Source of the DNA: Saturnia japonica
Taxonomy: Eukaryota; Arthropoda; Insecta; Lepidoptera; Saturniidae
Assembly (NCBI GenBank): GCA_033032175.1
Contig: CM065322.1
Location: forward strand, 3,100,001-3,164,000
Direction: 5' to 3'
DNA: 64,000 bases
Part shown: positions 42,813-55,110 of the stretch, one piece after another
Position numbering within the stretch: position 1 is the first letter of the stretch
How the letters are laid out: each line of letters begins with the position of its first letter
Made by a program: the position numbers and the translations under genes
The notes under the pieces: model-generated
Database searches by the model: none
Told to the model about the DNA's origin: nothing
Seen by the model: only the letters and a program-made list of their open reading frames with translations

Positions 42813-44280
42813 ATACATGATGTTAAATAATTTAGATTTTATTTTACATTTAAATAACGAATTTTTTGACGTTGTTCCTTTTTTTAATTTTGACTTTCTG
42901 CCTATGTAGGCAATTTGCCAATGTCAAGTGAGACAAATACACGTTATAGAATTGTTTTGACTCGTTAAGTAGACGTCATGTGACGGAACTGCAACATGGT
43001 GAAGTTAGCCATCAATGATAGTAACATAAATTAACAAATTTTTTATTTTTTAATTGTGTAAGATTAATTGAACGTGATTGAAATAAAGGAACATTATTTA
43101 ATTTGATTTATTTGATCACTGATAACTTCAACATGTTGTTGTTAGGCGGGATAACAGTTTTAGGCAAGTTTTACTTTGATACGAAAATGAAGCAATAGGT
43201 GGGGGGGGGGGGGGGTGAAGTATGAAATTGCCGTTTTACATAGAAAATATCAATAATAAATAAATAAAGGAAAGTGATATATTAAATAAGTCGTAGTATT
43301 GGCAAATATTGCCCAAACGCTTTTTTTTCATTTTAATGGAGTTCACTGATTCCGTTGCTACAGAAATTTTGTAAACGGGAATCGATGAAATCTATAAAGG
43401 CGCTTTTAACCCCTTCATCGGGTTTGAATTTATCCAAAATATACTGAGCTACTAATAAAAAAAATATTTTCGTTCCCCAAAATTTCAAGTTCATCGTAGG
43501 ATTCTTTCTAACCTACGTACTTCGGGGGTGGCGTCCGCTCTCGCCACCACGGGATCGAATCTCCTCATGGGATTTCAATAAGGGCTGGGTTTAAATACAG
43601 TGAAAAGATTAAATACCAAATAAATTATACGAAATGTTGACAAGCCGACAATGTTATTTAAAAATATTAAATGGTTTTCATAACACCCAATTGATTACGC
43701 AACACAACACATAGGAAACATAAATTACGTTTGTGCCCTCGGGCATTAAGGACGCGTGTAAATACTTTAAAATGTAATTATATGGAATCTAAATATATAT
43801 AATAAAACAACAAAAAAATAACGTGGGAATATTTGAACGCGTATATTTATGAAGAAATTTTTCTTACTTTTACTGTTATAGACAGCGGCGGAAATATTAA
43901 AAATTTTACGTTAGTTAAGAAATGTATAAAATTATGAAAATGTTTTTTGAAAATAATATTTAAAATTTAAATTAATAATACTATTTTTCTTGTATATAGG
44001 ATATTTAATTTCTTTACAATATTTCTTACTAGAGATAAATGGGCTTTCGGAAAAACGACGTAACTCTGCATTACTTAAATCCTAAATCAAGATCAATTCC
44101 CTTATACAATATTCTAAATATCTGTAGTGATATTATTGTTGTGCACTTTAACAGCATTGGTGCATCTACTCGAGCAGTACACAAACTTGTAACGGGTACT
44201 TAAACCAGGGCTTGAAGCCTTTGAAAATGGTAAAAAGTGAAAAAATAAAACTAATAAGATGAAACCCATTTAAAAAGAAG
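42813..44280. other. AT-rich DNA with a G15 run
   Basis: No gene recognised. Fifteen consecutive G lie at 43201-43215. A small hairpin (GGTGGCG/CGCCACC) lies at 43528-43548, beside an eroded tRNA-like B box on the minus strand (ATTCGATCCCG), possibly a SINE head. Confidence 0.4.
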
Positions 44281-44960
44281 AGAATGAAAAATAATTTAAG
44301 GGCGATCTGAGGTCGGGATGTGGAAGGGGGTGAGTTTTAAGGGTAAAAAACGGTTTATTTCGATTTCCAGCAAAACTACAAGTCTTATGGAAAAAAATTG
44401 AATGGCAAAGTTGTAGGTAATAAATAGATATACAACTTTTCAATTTACACTTTTTTCACATAACCTCAAAATTTATGTAAAAAATCAAATAATCAAGTTT
44501 TTGGTGTTTTAATTTTATCTTTTAAAATAATTTTTTTTTTCGAAATTTGGTGAAAACTTAACTTTTTATGTCCCAAAACACTCTTGTTTTTTTTTTAAAT
44601 TTAAAATATTTATTTTTTCGTCTTATTTTGAATTAATATCGAAAAAGCACCCTAATTTTCAATCGAAAATTACCACGTTTCTTTGCATTTTCTGAGGACA
44701 TTTACCATTGTAATGTATATTTTTTATACCATCAGAAAGTAGAGATTTCAACGAACATAAAGCCTACCGACTTTTTTTTTTAAAGCTGATATTTTGACGT
44801 GAGAATATTAAATTGAAAATAAGGGTGCTTTTTAAATTTTCTTAAATGTACCGATGATTTATCTTTTAAAGAAGTATTGTTAAACTCGTTCAGTCATTTT
44901 TGCGTGATTTAGTAACATACAACCAATCATACAAACATTCACATTTATAATATTACAGTG
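44281..44960 (+). repeat. Dispersed repeat, class unknown
   Basis: Contains AAAACGGTTTATTTCGATTT and CAGCAAAACTACAAGTC, and a terminal CGTGATTTAGTAACATACAA followed by CAATCATACAAACATTCACA, wording seen in many insect interspersed repeats. No coding frame. Confidence 0.4.
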
Positions 44961-44980
44961 AGGATATGTTATAACAAAAT

Positions 44981-45361
44981 TAGTGGTGGGCGATCATAAT
45001 TAATATTCATAATCGAGACAATTACTTATTACTAATGATGATTAGTAATTACTAATATTAGTAACTATCAATTGTCATAATAATCGAATATAACAATACT
45101 AATTTTCTGTAAGTCGTAAACGAAGTTTTTATAATTACTTGTATACGACGAGCTACAAGAAACGAAAGGTTGTCCCAAACCCGATTACCGACACCAAGTT
45201 GAAACTAGTTATTGATCCTATCAAATTAGTAATTACTTTATTAGTATTAAAAAATAGTACCTACTAATATTAGTAATTAGAAATGGTTATAATCGAGCTA
45301 TCTCGGAATTTATTCATAATTGAATGATTGCATTAGTATAGCTCATAACGGCCCACCACTA
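44981..45361. mobile_element. hAT-type MITE with perfect 8-bp target duplication
   Basis: 381 bp bounded by TAGTGGTGGGC (44981-44991) and GCCCACCACTA (45351-45361), a perfect inverted pair. AACAAAAT flanks it directly on both sides (44973-44980 and 45362-45369). An 8-bp duplication and a TAG-starting TIR fit the hAT superfamily. The interior is rich in TAGTAATTACTAATATTAGT-like self-complementary blocks and has no coding frame. Confidence 0.9.
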
Positions 45362-45369
45362 AACAAAAT

Positions 45370-46334
45370 CATAATAATATTAAATAAAACGAATCCTGAG
45401 TAAATTACTTTTCGTTCACCCTTATCCAAACACTTTTTGTAAACCCTCCGACATCCTAAACTATTTGTCCACTCTGAAACAATTCAGAGGATAAGGGAAA
45501 AACGGCCGATTCACTCCGCCATCACGTACTGGTCGACCGACTTTCCGAATTTACAGGGCTGTACTCACGTTATTTAAGAGTTTTATTTTTGAAATATTAG
45601 CTTGCAAATTGTTACATAATTATATTATCTTATCATGTTACAAATTTCGCTTATCAGCTAATCAGGAAGAAGGAACTTAATTAAGTTTAAAATAACAAAT
45701 TGTGAAAAAAGTCAGTCAAATAATTTTCAGTATCATTGAACATTAATATACCTACTGTTTTATGAAAGAAAGTTTGATACGATTGAGACACCAAAGTTAG
45801 ATAGATAGTTAAACACAATTAAATATAACAATTAAATATGTAAAATAAGTATTTATTAGGTAAACGTTACCAACAGACTAGATATACGATGAGTTTTCTG
45901 ACATTTACGATTCGAGAGTTTGAGACGCATTTAACATAATACAAGAAAAAATATTTATTTATTAATTATAGGACTTCAAAGAGACTCTGTTTTATTTATC
46001 TACCACTGTATATCCGTTTGTCAAATATCATAATATTAATCAAAAAGGTAATGAATTGACTTTCTGCAGTAGGTATATTCGGAAATAATTATTCTCGGTG
46101 AACCCCGATAATTATCCCTAACTACACATCTGTTATCTTAGCGTTAGAGCGCGATGCCAACGAATTAGAGGCGACATTGATCGATGCTTTATATCAGCTC
46201 GTCCAAATGACTAGATCTAAGTAATATTGTTTCATCGGATAAAAATTATATTACCGACTTTCTGGTGTTCATGTAATTGAGGCTATAATAAACACACATA
46301 TGAAAATCTTGTGTGAGTCTGTTAATGATCTTTT
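45370..46334. other. AT-rich DNA with no supported gene
   Basis: A short GC-richer segment at 45500-45545 (CGGCCGATTCACTCCGCCAT) has no frame. Nothing else seen. Confidence 0.4.
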
Positions 46335-46490
46335 ATATACCTAAGTTCTAAACCACTTGACCGATTGAGTTCATATTCACATAATATATTTTCCATCGAG
46401 ACGATGGTTTATAGATATATTAGTGTCCGATAGATGGTGCTGTGATGTAGCTATTAAAATACTGGACAAAGCAGCCAATCTAGTCATCTA
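46335..46490 (+). repeat. Dispersed repeat family G, copy 2
   Basis: Shares AAGTTCTAAACCACTTGACC, TTCATATTCACATAATATAT and GACGATGGTT with the copy at 26180. Confidence 0.5.
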
Positions 46491-46659
46491 GTTAGTTTAT
46501 GATAAGTTCCAGTGGTAATTACATATTTATCCGATCCTGGTTATTTTAAAGACAAAAATGTTTATTGCGGGTGATCTATGAAGATAAACGTATGCTCTCG
46601 TAATTTTTTTGTAGGTATTTTAAAGATTTACCTTTATATTGTACATTAATTTGATATAT

Positions 46660-46905
46660 CTCTTATGGTTTACTCAGCATAGTCCATTTAAGGGCCTAAA
46701 TTGATTCATTTTTTGTTTATTTGTGCGGAACCCTAATTATTTCAGTACAATAAAAGTAGCCTAAGTTACTCTTTATAATATCAGCTATCTGTCAGTGAAA
46801 ATCCCGTCAAAATCGATCCAACTGGTTTGGAGATTACCCGGAACAAACAAAGAGACAGACAACAATTTTTTAAATGGGCGTTTTGTATAGGTACCGCATA
46901 TACTT
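46660..46905 (-). mobile_element. Helitron-like repeat fragment, reverse
   Basis: The reverse complement contains TTCCGGGTAATCTCCAAACC, GATCGATTTTGACGGGAT, a TTAGGGTTCCGCAC block and TAAGTTACTCCTTA-like wording shared with 19360-19770. Confidence 0.5.
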
Positions 46906-47354
46906 TCATATATTATGCATTTAGTAAAATGATGTTATTTTGACATTACAAATAGACTATTCAATTTTTAGTAATTGTATAGATTTATAAATTTTATTTA
47001 ACGAATCATTGTCATATATGTACGTTTGCTAGGTGGTAGGATAAAGCAATTGTATCTAACGGGATAGCAACTGTCATATACTAATTTTAACACTCGTCAT
47101 GTCATAGTGACTCGCTTTTACGTGTCACGTTTCGGAATCATTCTGTGTATATCCAGTTAAATGAATGTAGGCCGTCATGAGAGCAGCGACTGTCGATTGA
47201 TTGCGATCTAACGGTGGTCGCAGTTATGTTGGGATTGTACTGTGCTCATCACCAGAGACAGTTCCTTCAATTGGCCATATTACTATATAAAGAAGTAAAA
47301 AAAATATCTGTGTACTTATGTGCGCACGAAATCTATATCTATGTTTGTCTATAC

Positions 47355-47640
47355 ATAGTATAAAATGAAGTCACTTCCCGCTGTCTGTCCCTATGTACGC
47401 TTAGAAATGTTAAACTACGCAACGGATTTTAATGCGGTTTTCAATAACATTTAGAGATTTTTTTGCGGAAGGTTTATTGCAATACATTCCAATGAAGTTT
47501 TTGTATTGTAGAGAAAACTCGATTATTTGTAGTCTAGTCGTAAAAAAATATTTTCGGGCACTTATATGGCTTATGCTGGCTAAACCTCATGAGATACATG
47601 AAGACATGAGCGTAATGTTCTAAAGAATTGTAGTTCTTTA
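47355..47640 (+). repeat. Interspersed repeat fragment
   Basis: TATAAAATGAAGTCACTTCC, CGCTGTCTGTCCCTATGTAC and CTACGCAACGGATTTTAATG are blocks I associate with a widespread insect repeat. The open frame at 47432-47623 is a by-product. Confidence 0.4.
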
Positions 47641-47939
47641 AAACCTAGAGAAAAATCCGGGATGGCATATATCTAGTTCCGAAGTTAGAGTCACAGTAAC
47701 CATTTTTATCTTCAACATAATAATTAAACATATCACGTTATTTGCGAAGACAATTTCTCTAATTCAGATTTAATCTTAATTCAAATAAAATTGTTAGTTA
47801 ACTTGGGTGTTCAATGTAGATTAAGATTGTCCTTTACAGTTTTGCATTTAAATGAATAGTGTAGAAGATATCACGAATTCAAAATTATCTGCCACCAAAG
47901 AAATCCCACATAAAAAAAAAACCTGTAGCAAATTGCGCG

Positions 47940-48035
47940 AAATTGACATTAGACCTTCGATTTCAAAGATACACTAGAAAACTCCTCAAAATCATTGAAG
48001 TTTGTTTTCATTTTTGTTAAGAATTGTCTTGATAA
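47940..48035 (+). repeat. Dispersed repeat family A, copy 3 (3' part)
   Basis: Only the end of the family is present: AGACCTTCGATTTCAAAGAT, AAAACTCCTCAAAATCATTG and AAGTTTGTTTTC. Confidence 0.65.
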
Positions 48036-49599
48036 TTAGATAATAGTTTTACGTTATTTTTTGTACAATTCGAGTATGCTCCGATGGAGCTGGCATACAC
48101 CAGCTGTAAAAGCCTCGTTAAATAAAGAGAAAAAAGCATTAAAAAGGAGAAAGTTAAGAATGTGAACAGAATGCATCATATTATTAAAGACTATAATTTC
48201 ATCTACGTAGTAGTATGTATAAACAGGTATACATATAATCCAAATTACAACCCTTCCTAAGCCACCAACATAATGAGCAATCGTGCTTATCTCGGAAATG
48301 CAAATCCCGTTCGACGGGTGTCGCATGCCGCTGTACCGCGTACCGTACCGTACCGCACTGTACCGCTTCACATCGTATAGCAATTAGTGTGAATGTTTCG
48401 CGCTTTACCGTCCGGGTAAAGCTCAGTTGATCCGTGTTCTGGCTTTGTGACGGGCAAAGCCGATGTTGGATTTTTGCAGACAGTAAATTACTGGAATAGG
48501 ACAGTTTCAATTCAATCAACTACGCTTATTGTAAATCAGATTTAAATTAAAGTGATATTTATTACTTATCTAAAATGTTGTCCGTTATACATATTTTAAA
48601 TTATAGTTACAGTTTTTTTAATATGCATGGCTTACTTCGATGGATATAATTGTTTTTAAATCTTAGAAGACACACTAATTTTACTTTAGGTTATTATTTT
48701 TATTTGCTAGCTTTGTCTGAATTTAATTTGGAATTGGGTTCAGAGAGAATTTAAAAATATATAATTTACTGAGATAATAAAAAGAAATGTGTTCCAAATC
48801 GTTCGGGCATATTGCATGATTGAGAAACAAACATCCAAACATAGAGTAGCTTTCATATTTAGAATATTAATGGAAGGATCTAAATATAGTGAGATATTAC
48901 AATATATTGCATATGAAAAGCTCTAAAATATCTACTAAAAACTGTTGAAATATTCAATTTCATTTACGGTATGCAACAAAAAGAGCGTAGTTGTGATTAT
49001 TTAAAAACACATTATTGTCTCATCTAGTCACTACAAGGTTATATATCAACGATATTGTAAAATTGCATTATTCCGTGTACATCTATCAAAATTAAATTTT
49101 ACAGGATTCCAGGCTTTAAATCTTTGCAGTGAAGGATTGGAATGCATATTTGTTTGTTTGTTGAACGTCCAGTACGATTAACTATCCAGTCATTTATCCT
49201 GAAACTGGACAGTTTATTCGGGTATTATTCTTTATTTACAACTGCCATGATTAATAATACGCGAATCATTTATTTGTCTGGTTTTGTTGTCAACCGTTAG
49301 CATGATTGGAAGCTTTTGTGATATATTATAGTTATTTGGAAATCAATAATTATAATTAAAGTACTGCGACTTCGTCTGCATGGTATATTTCGTGTATGAA
49401 AAACAGCAATTAAATAAAAACTGTGAGGGAAGATTTTTCGTCGATACTTGTCGAACCTTTGAGAATACACAACTAAAATCATTTTAAACGTTAACCGATA
49501 TTATTTAAAAGACATAGTCATGTACAAAAATGTTTTGCAATCCTTTACGAAAAGCTAAATTTATTTAATAACTTTACTTTTATAAATAAAACGGTTTAA
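48036..49599. other. AT-rich DNA with a short GTACC tandem tract
   Basis: A degenerate pentamer tract (TACCG/GTACC) spans about 48331-48366. Overlapping minus-strand open frames at 48054-48519 run through it and show no domain. Confidence 0.4.
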
Positions 49600-50285
49600 A
49601 GTATGTATGTTTAGCGTAATTTTATAAAACCCTTGATAGCGCAAACAACGACATCTATCGTAGAAAATGTAGATCTTATAGACCTTCTTAACTATTTTAA
49701 ACATTAAATAACAACGTTAAAATCTATTTAAAATATTTAAAAATAATAATAAAAACCCAGCCTTAAATAATTAATATACGTGCTCACAGAAAATATACAT
49801 AAGTGTGACAATAAATATCAATTAAATTTCATGATAATTTAAACCAAGCCGTACAGCGCCATCTATAAATTCTCCTGGAAAATATAAATACATACGTTTC
49901 CATTTATTGCTTTTATTAAAAGTTATGTAAATTATCTAATGATAAATATTTTAAATCTAATACAAAATTATATATACATGCTTTTTATATTTAAATAAAT
50001 AACTTAAATGCAATTTATAAACCATAAAAATGTCTATACTTGTAAAAATGCATCCTAAATATACCTTCATACTATAAACTACATTTATTCCAAATTTCAT
50101 TAAATTCGTTATCGTAGTTTTTGCGTAATTGGCGTTCAAATATACTGATAGACAGAAATATATAAATTTCATAAACTATCGAAATATGCTCTGTCCATTA
50201 TTCTAAGGCCCCCGTAGTATTTTTTCTGAAGAATATCTTAAATATTCATATTTCGACTCTTTACTCTTTTATTAGAAGTATAGAT
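49600..50285 (+). repeat. Dispersed repeat family H, copy 1
   Basis: The end part (TTTTTGCGTAATTGGCGTTC, CCCCCGTAGTATTTTTTCTG, AATATCTTAAATATTCA) matches 54940-55075. It may include CGACATCTATCG and GCGCCATCTATA blocks seen in other insect repeats. No coding frame. Confidence 0.45.
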
Positions 50286-50299
50286 AGTTTTAACGATTG

Positions 50300-50449
50300 A
50301 CTACAATCTCACCGCATGTTAAGTGACGATGTCTCCCAAAATAGTGGTAGAATGCTAAGGTAAAGTATTAGAAAATGGCCTTCCACTAAACTATGATTTC
50401 ATCACGATTTTTTGTTTCACTGAAAGCTCAGGCTCAGGGATTCGATATA
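50300..50449 (-). repeat. tRNA-derived SINE, family C, copy 3 (partial)
   Basis: The reverse complement carries TCGAATCCCTGAGCCTGAGC, CGTGATGAAATCATAG and a TAGCATTCTACCAC block as in 2219-2535. It stops exactly at the left end of the Tc1-like element. Confidence 0.65.
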
Positions 50450-50451
50450 TA

Positions 50452-52052
50452 CACACATCAAAAAAGTCTAAGCAACATGCGTGATATTACAAATTTTTCC
50501 ATTTATATTAATTAATTTCTAAATATTTACTCAAACAAAGTGCGTAGATAAGTAAACTTTTTTGTTATTGATAACATACTGGCTGGTTGTAAAAAAAAAA
50601 AATTGATTATTTTTGTTTTTTCATAAAATTCAAATGACTGCGAATTTGTTTGAATTTAAGTGCGTTTTAATTGCTACGTTTAGTCTTGATTTTATAATTT
50701 TATCAACCATTTAAATATAGTTACTTAGCGACAAAATGAATTGTTAGATATTCTTTACGTCATGAAGCGACGTCATTTGATGGCAGATGAAATGCACAGA
50801 GCTGTAGGGATGTTGCAAGCGGGAAGTAATCAATCTCAGGTATCTCGACATTTTGGCATTCATAGAAGTGTTATTTGTCGTCTTTGGCAGCGCTACAATA
50901 ATACAGGAGAACCCGCTGAACAGCATCCAGGCCGTAAAAGGAGTACAACCACTCGGCAAGACCGGTACATACAACTGACTGCAAGACGCCAGCCGATGTT
51001 AACCGCTCGAGAGATAAGTTTGAGGCTACAAATTTCAAGTGGTGTTGATGTAAGTCCTCAAACTGTGCGAAATCGACTGCATGAGTACGGCCTACGAGCT
51101 CGACGCCCAATCAGGTGCCCACCGATACGTCACGGGAATCACGCTCGTCGATATGAATGGTGTAGAGAACGCATAACATGGACCCAGGAAGAATGGGATA
51201 AAATTATGTTTTCCGATGAGTCGCGATTCGGGTTTAAGCCTGATACAAGAAGGGTGCGAGTGTTTCGTCGGCCCGGAAATACTGAAAAGCTCAGGTGCGT
51301 CCAGGAAGTTCACCCATACAGCGGCTCAACAGTTATGTTATGGGCGGGTATTATGAAGAACAGGCGAGCTGAGCTCGTTTTTGTAAATGGAAACATGAAT
51401 GCTGAAAATTACATTGAGGATATTCTCAGACCTTATGTCTACCCATTTGCACAAACCTTTGGCTCCGATTTTAGGTTAATGCATGACAATGCGCGTTCAC
51501 ATACAGCTCGGCGAACCAGTGAATACTTTGCAACGGAGAACATCCGGGTATTGCCCTGGCCTGCACAATCGCCAGATCTCAACCCCATCGAGCACGCATG
51601 GGACATGCTCCAGAGACGTGTTTTGAAGGACTTGGACGGAGCGACAACAACCCAACAGCTGAAGGATTTGCTACAATTCCATTGGGAGCGAATACCGCAA
51701 AATGACATAAACAGTCTCATTAATTCAATGAATAATCGTTGCCGACAAGTTCTGAATAGCAGAGGAGCCCATACTTTGTATTAAATTGTTCTATTCTTTC
51801 ACAATAAATACATTTTCTTTAGAAATTTCATTTTGTAAGAAAAAAGTTTAGTTTCTTATGTATCTTAGTTTCTACAGTATATTCTAATATTGTTCATTTC
51901 TGTTATTAAAAGAAGTTATAAAACAACAGCTGTTATTTTTACATCATATAACCTTAAAGATATTATTTTAAAAATAAAATACAACGTTATAATGTGAAGA
52001 ACCATCCTAAAATTTAAATTAGTACATGTTGCTTAGACTTTTTTGATGAGTG
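50452..52052 (+). mobile_element. Tc1-like DNA transposon, complete
   Basis: 1601 bp. The left end CACACATCAAAAAAGTCTAA then GCAACATG (50452-50479) is matched in reverse at 52025-52052 with one mismatch in 28. TA flanks both ends (50450-50451 and 52053-52054). A single intact transposase gene lies inside. Intact ends and an intact gene suggest recent arrival. Confidence 0.92.
50762..51784 (+). CDS. Tc1-like transposase (DD34E), intact
   Basis: Catalyses cut-and-paste transposition of the surrounding element, binding its inverted repeats in the nucleus. The start is the ATG at 50762 (MKRRHLMADEMHRAV), because the frame upstream of it has only a TTG. The protein has 340 residues, the usual Tc1 size. 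Residues 8-45 form the first HTH (QVSRHFGIHRSVICRLWQRY), followed by the GRKR hook-like motif near 57, and a second HTH at about 83-110. The catalytic triad is D152 (MFSDESRF), D242 (LMHDNARSHTA) and E277 (SPDLNPIEHAWD), with 34 residues between the last two. There is no frameshift or stop. Frames on the opposite strand are shadows. Confidence 0.95.
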   Translation: MKRRHLMADEMHRAVGMLQAGSNQSQVSRHFGIHRSVICRLWQRYNNTGEPAEQHPGRKRSTTTRQDRYIQLTARRQPMLTAREISLRLQISSGVDVSPQTVRNRLHEYGLRARRPIRCPPIRHGNHARRYEWCRERITWTQEEWDKIMFSDESRFGFKPDTRRVRVFRRPGNTEKLRCVQEVHPYSGSTVMLWAGIMKNRRAELVFVNGNMNAENYIEDILRPYVYPFAQTFGSDFRLMHDNARSHTARRTSEYFATENIRVLPWPAQSPDLNPIEHAWDMLQRRVLKDLDGATTTQQLKDLLQFHWERIPQNDINSLINSMNNRCRQVLNSRGAHTLY

Positions 52053-52054
52053 TA

Positions 52055-52314
52055 TAATGAAGTACCGAACAAATCTCGAGATATTTTTATGAAACATCTT
52101 TAACCCTGCTAAAGATTAAAGGAAGAAATGGAGATAATTGGAGAGAGAAGCCTTATCAAGATGTTAAAGATATTTGGTATCATCAAGTAAGCATTAACTT
52201 TGCGAAAGTTGACAATGTAACGATTAATTAGGATGAAAAAGAAAACAGTTCGCACGTGGTTGAAGTGAAACCTTCATAAAACATAAAAATATCTTCTTTA
52301 TAAACTCTTTAAAA
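52055..52314. other. Right flank of the Tc1-like element
   Basis: AT-rich, no recognised feature. The SINE seen on the left flank does not clearly resume here. Confidence 0.4.
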
Positions 52315-52425
52315 AAATGCTAAACCAGTAGGACTTGAACTATCGACCATTCTTGCTCTACATACAACAGTGCGTATAAGTCTGGTTAGAGAACCGCTAG
52401 GCCAATTCGACGACGATCATAGTTG
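52315..52425 (-). repeat. tRNA-like SINE, family D, copy 2
   Basis: The reverse complement has AATTGGCCTAGCGGTTCTCT, CCAGACTTATACGCACTG, TTGTATGTAGAGCA and GTCGATAGTTCAAGTCCTAC, aligning with 41926-42036. Confidence 0.65.
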
Positions 52426-54879
52426 TGAAAACTAGGACTTGCATAAGTCCGACAAATGTATGTGTTTGTCTCTTTTTAATGTCGCTTTTTCGTTCCATCG
52501 AGTTTCAAATCACAACGGTGTTACAGAAGTTTCCACTTTAAAAAATAGTATTTAGGTTTTATTTACTGTTACGTGTTATATGACTTTTTGTATACAATAT
52601 GTATTAAAAACCCCGTCGGATCCATGAAGATGTTATTAGGTATCGAGATTATATTCTGATTATGTCTTCTATCTCAGATTATAAGTAAAAAAATTACCCC
52701 TAATAAAATGTCGAAAAAATTTGTTAAATGAAGAAACTTACATGGCAATACAGGCGCACCGGCGCAGGGTACCGCCATACGATCAAACCTACCGCTGCGC
52801 TGCACCCGCGCCACGCCGGGGCTGGCGGCGGAGTTATCACGTTTTAAAAATTTGCAAAATTTTAGGGAAACTAAAACTAAATAAGTTACTTTTATATCGC
52901 AATAACACTTTTATTTTCATAATATATAAAATTTTGATATTTTTTTTTGGTAATGTCATTGGGGTACCTATATACCCTTTTCGGATTCAACGGAGTTTTT
53001 AATACATATTGTATAAATAACATTCAATTTTGTTCCCAATAATATTGAAACACTAATTTTTATTGATAACCATTGCACAATACAATAGTAATTTTGATGA
53101 ATCGAGAACGCGTGCCGTGGGAAGTGACCGATCACTTCCGAACTCGATCCGAACGATGACAGATAACTCGGTTGTTTACGAATCAAAATCTAAGTGACGT
53201 TCTTAGTACAATTTTGGCGAAAAGAATCAAAATATAAAAAAAAAAAACAGAGGTAGTCATAAGGACTGCCGACAGAATTAAAAACCCAATTTTGTATTTT
53301 AAAATGAATTATAATCTGAATTATTGCATTAAAAGCATGTCGATGACGCGATATTACCAGTTTTTACCCAATCCAAAAAAGTCAAACACGCATACGATAC
53401 AGTCGAGTATATACAATGTATCAGTGTTACCAGGTTTGACCTCGAGTCAAGGCTCGGTTGCAGGATTGAGAGGGATTCGCTGCATACCTTGATGGTTGAG
53501 GAAGATTCGAGGGGCCATTTCATGAAATTTGTCGAAAAAGTAGTAAAAGTAGCTTGTAAAAGGAACAAATAGCTATAAAAAAGTATTCCAGTGTTACTAA
53601 GAAACTTCCATAGTTTTATAAACTTTTGGTTGTGACGTAAATTATGTGTGTTGTGTCTTGCTATAGAATGTAAGAAAATTGTAATTACTAGGTAAAGATT
53701 AATTATATATAGAATTGTCGACTGAATTTTATTATTATTTTACCTTTTACCATTTAAAATTTTTTATTGTGTTAATGTGATAATCATTTTTTTAGTATAA
53801 GATTTTAAACAAATAAATAAAGATGGGGAACTTAAGAGTAGGGAACCAGCTAATAAAGTCGGAGGAGAACATGTAAGGTTTCAAAGAAGAGTTATAAATA
53901 AAATATCGTAATTAAGTAAAAACTATCTCTGATTTGTGTTAGAGAATGTATAGGGGGGGTTAATCCCCATTAAAAAAAAATGTATCAGTGTATATATGCG
54001 TATACATGTAAATAGGCGCGACACTACGCGTCGCTAGTCTGACGCATGCACAATACATCACGTATTGAACAAGCGAATCCATAAGTTTTTTCCTACGAAA
54101 ATCGCTCAACGCGACTAAAGATGTTTTCACTACAAAAAACATCGAATCAATTTAAATATTTATGAACTTTAAAACGCTACTATCGGTTCGGAAAATATTC
54201 TAGTCATCGAACTCAACCGGGTATATAAATTTTTATTGTGTAAATAATATTTCTAGTCAATAATTATAGCATTTTAGTGGATGTACAGAGAAGGAGTCGC
54301 TTCCAGAGATAACTATCATTCACATCATTACGTGAATCGTTATCTAGACTTTAATAAATAAACCTTTTAACAGTAAAACCTACTTGACATGATTAATAGA
54401 TGAAAATTGCGTTAGAAAAAAAAAAACAACCTTGAAATTTTAGTTTGAAGCCGCCGAAAGAAGCTTCACTTCAGAAATAATAAGAACATCATTAAGTAGG
54501 TGACACTTGTATTTATGTATTCAGTTAATATCAACTACATCAAAACTGAAACATAATAACTAAATGATAGACTGTTATCCTAAACCTTCAGATAAACAAC
54601 TCCACTTCATCAAAGGCCCTCCTTGAACAATAAGGCTTCTGTATTCAAAACTGTCAAACGTTTAAAACGTTCGGGGCTATGTATATGTAAATGGTCTCCG
54701 AAGACCCCTTGCGATGGTTTATTGTTATGGCAAGATGGCCTAAAACGTCTCGCAATAGTTTAAGATGTTTGTGTCACACGGCCGTAAGAAATGGCAAACA
54801 TTCGGGACTTTGTTTAGTGATACCATAATCGATAATTAATACTTAATTATTATGTCATGTTATCTAATTTCAAAATCTT
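52426..54879. other. AT-rich DNA with a GC-rich island at 52742-52840
   Basis: The island contains CTGCGCTGCACCCGCGCCAC and CCGGGGCTGGCGGCGG. On its minus strand an ATG at 52778 is followed by 12 codons to a strong donor-like CATGTAAGT near 52741. A hairpin GGAAGTGA/TCACTTCC lies at 53120-53139. No other gene signal. Confidence 0.35.
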
Positions 54880-55110
54880 TTTTTTTTTGTACAAAGGAAT
54901 CTAAGCATAAGTCGAGGATATCATCAAATGCGGTCCATTAGTTTCTGCGTGATTGGCATGGAAAGTAACAGAAGAATATTTCAAAAAGTGATGAAATGTT
55001 TTCTGTCTATGTTTCTAAACCCCCCTTAGTATTTTTTCTACTAATATCTTTAGTGTAAAGATCTCAACTCCTATCGTAATTTTGATTGACATAAGTGTCA
55101 TTGCATGGTT
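54880..55110 (+). repeat. Dispersed repeat family H, copy 2
   Basis: Shares TTTCTGCGTGATTGGCATGG, ACCCCCCTTAGTATTTTTTC and TAATATCTTTAG wording with 50110-50260. Confidence 0.45.

Noticed and set aside
48054..48519. Two overlapping minus-strand frames over 100 codons
   Set aside because: They run through a GTACC tandem tract, have no domain, and such lengths are expected by chance in 64 kb.
50744..51720. Several minus-strand frames opposite the Tc1-like transposase
   Set aside because: Shadows of the real coding strand, which has the full catalytic triad.
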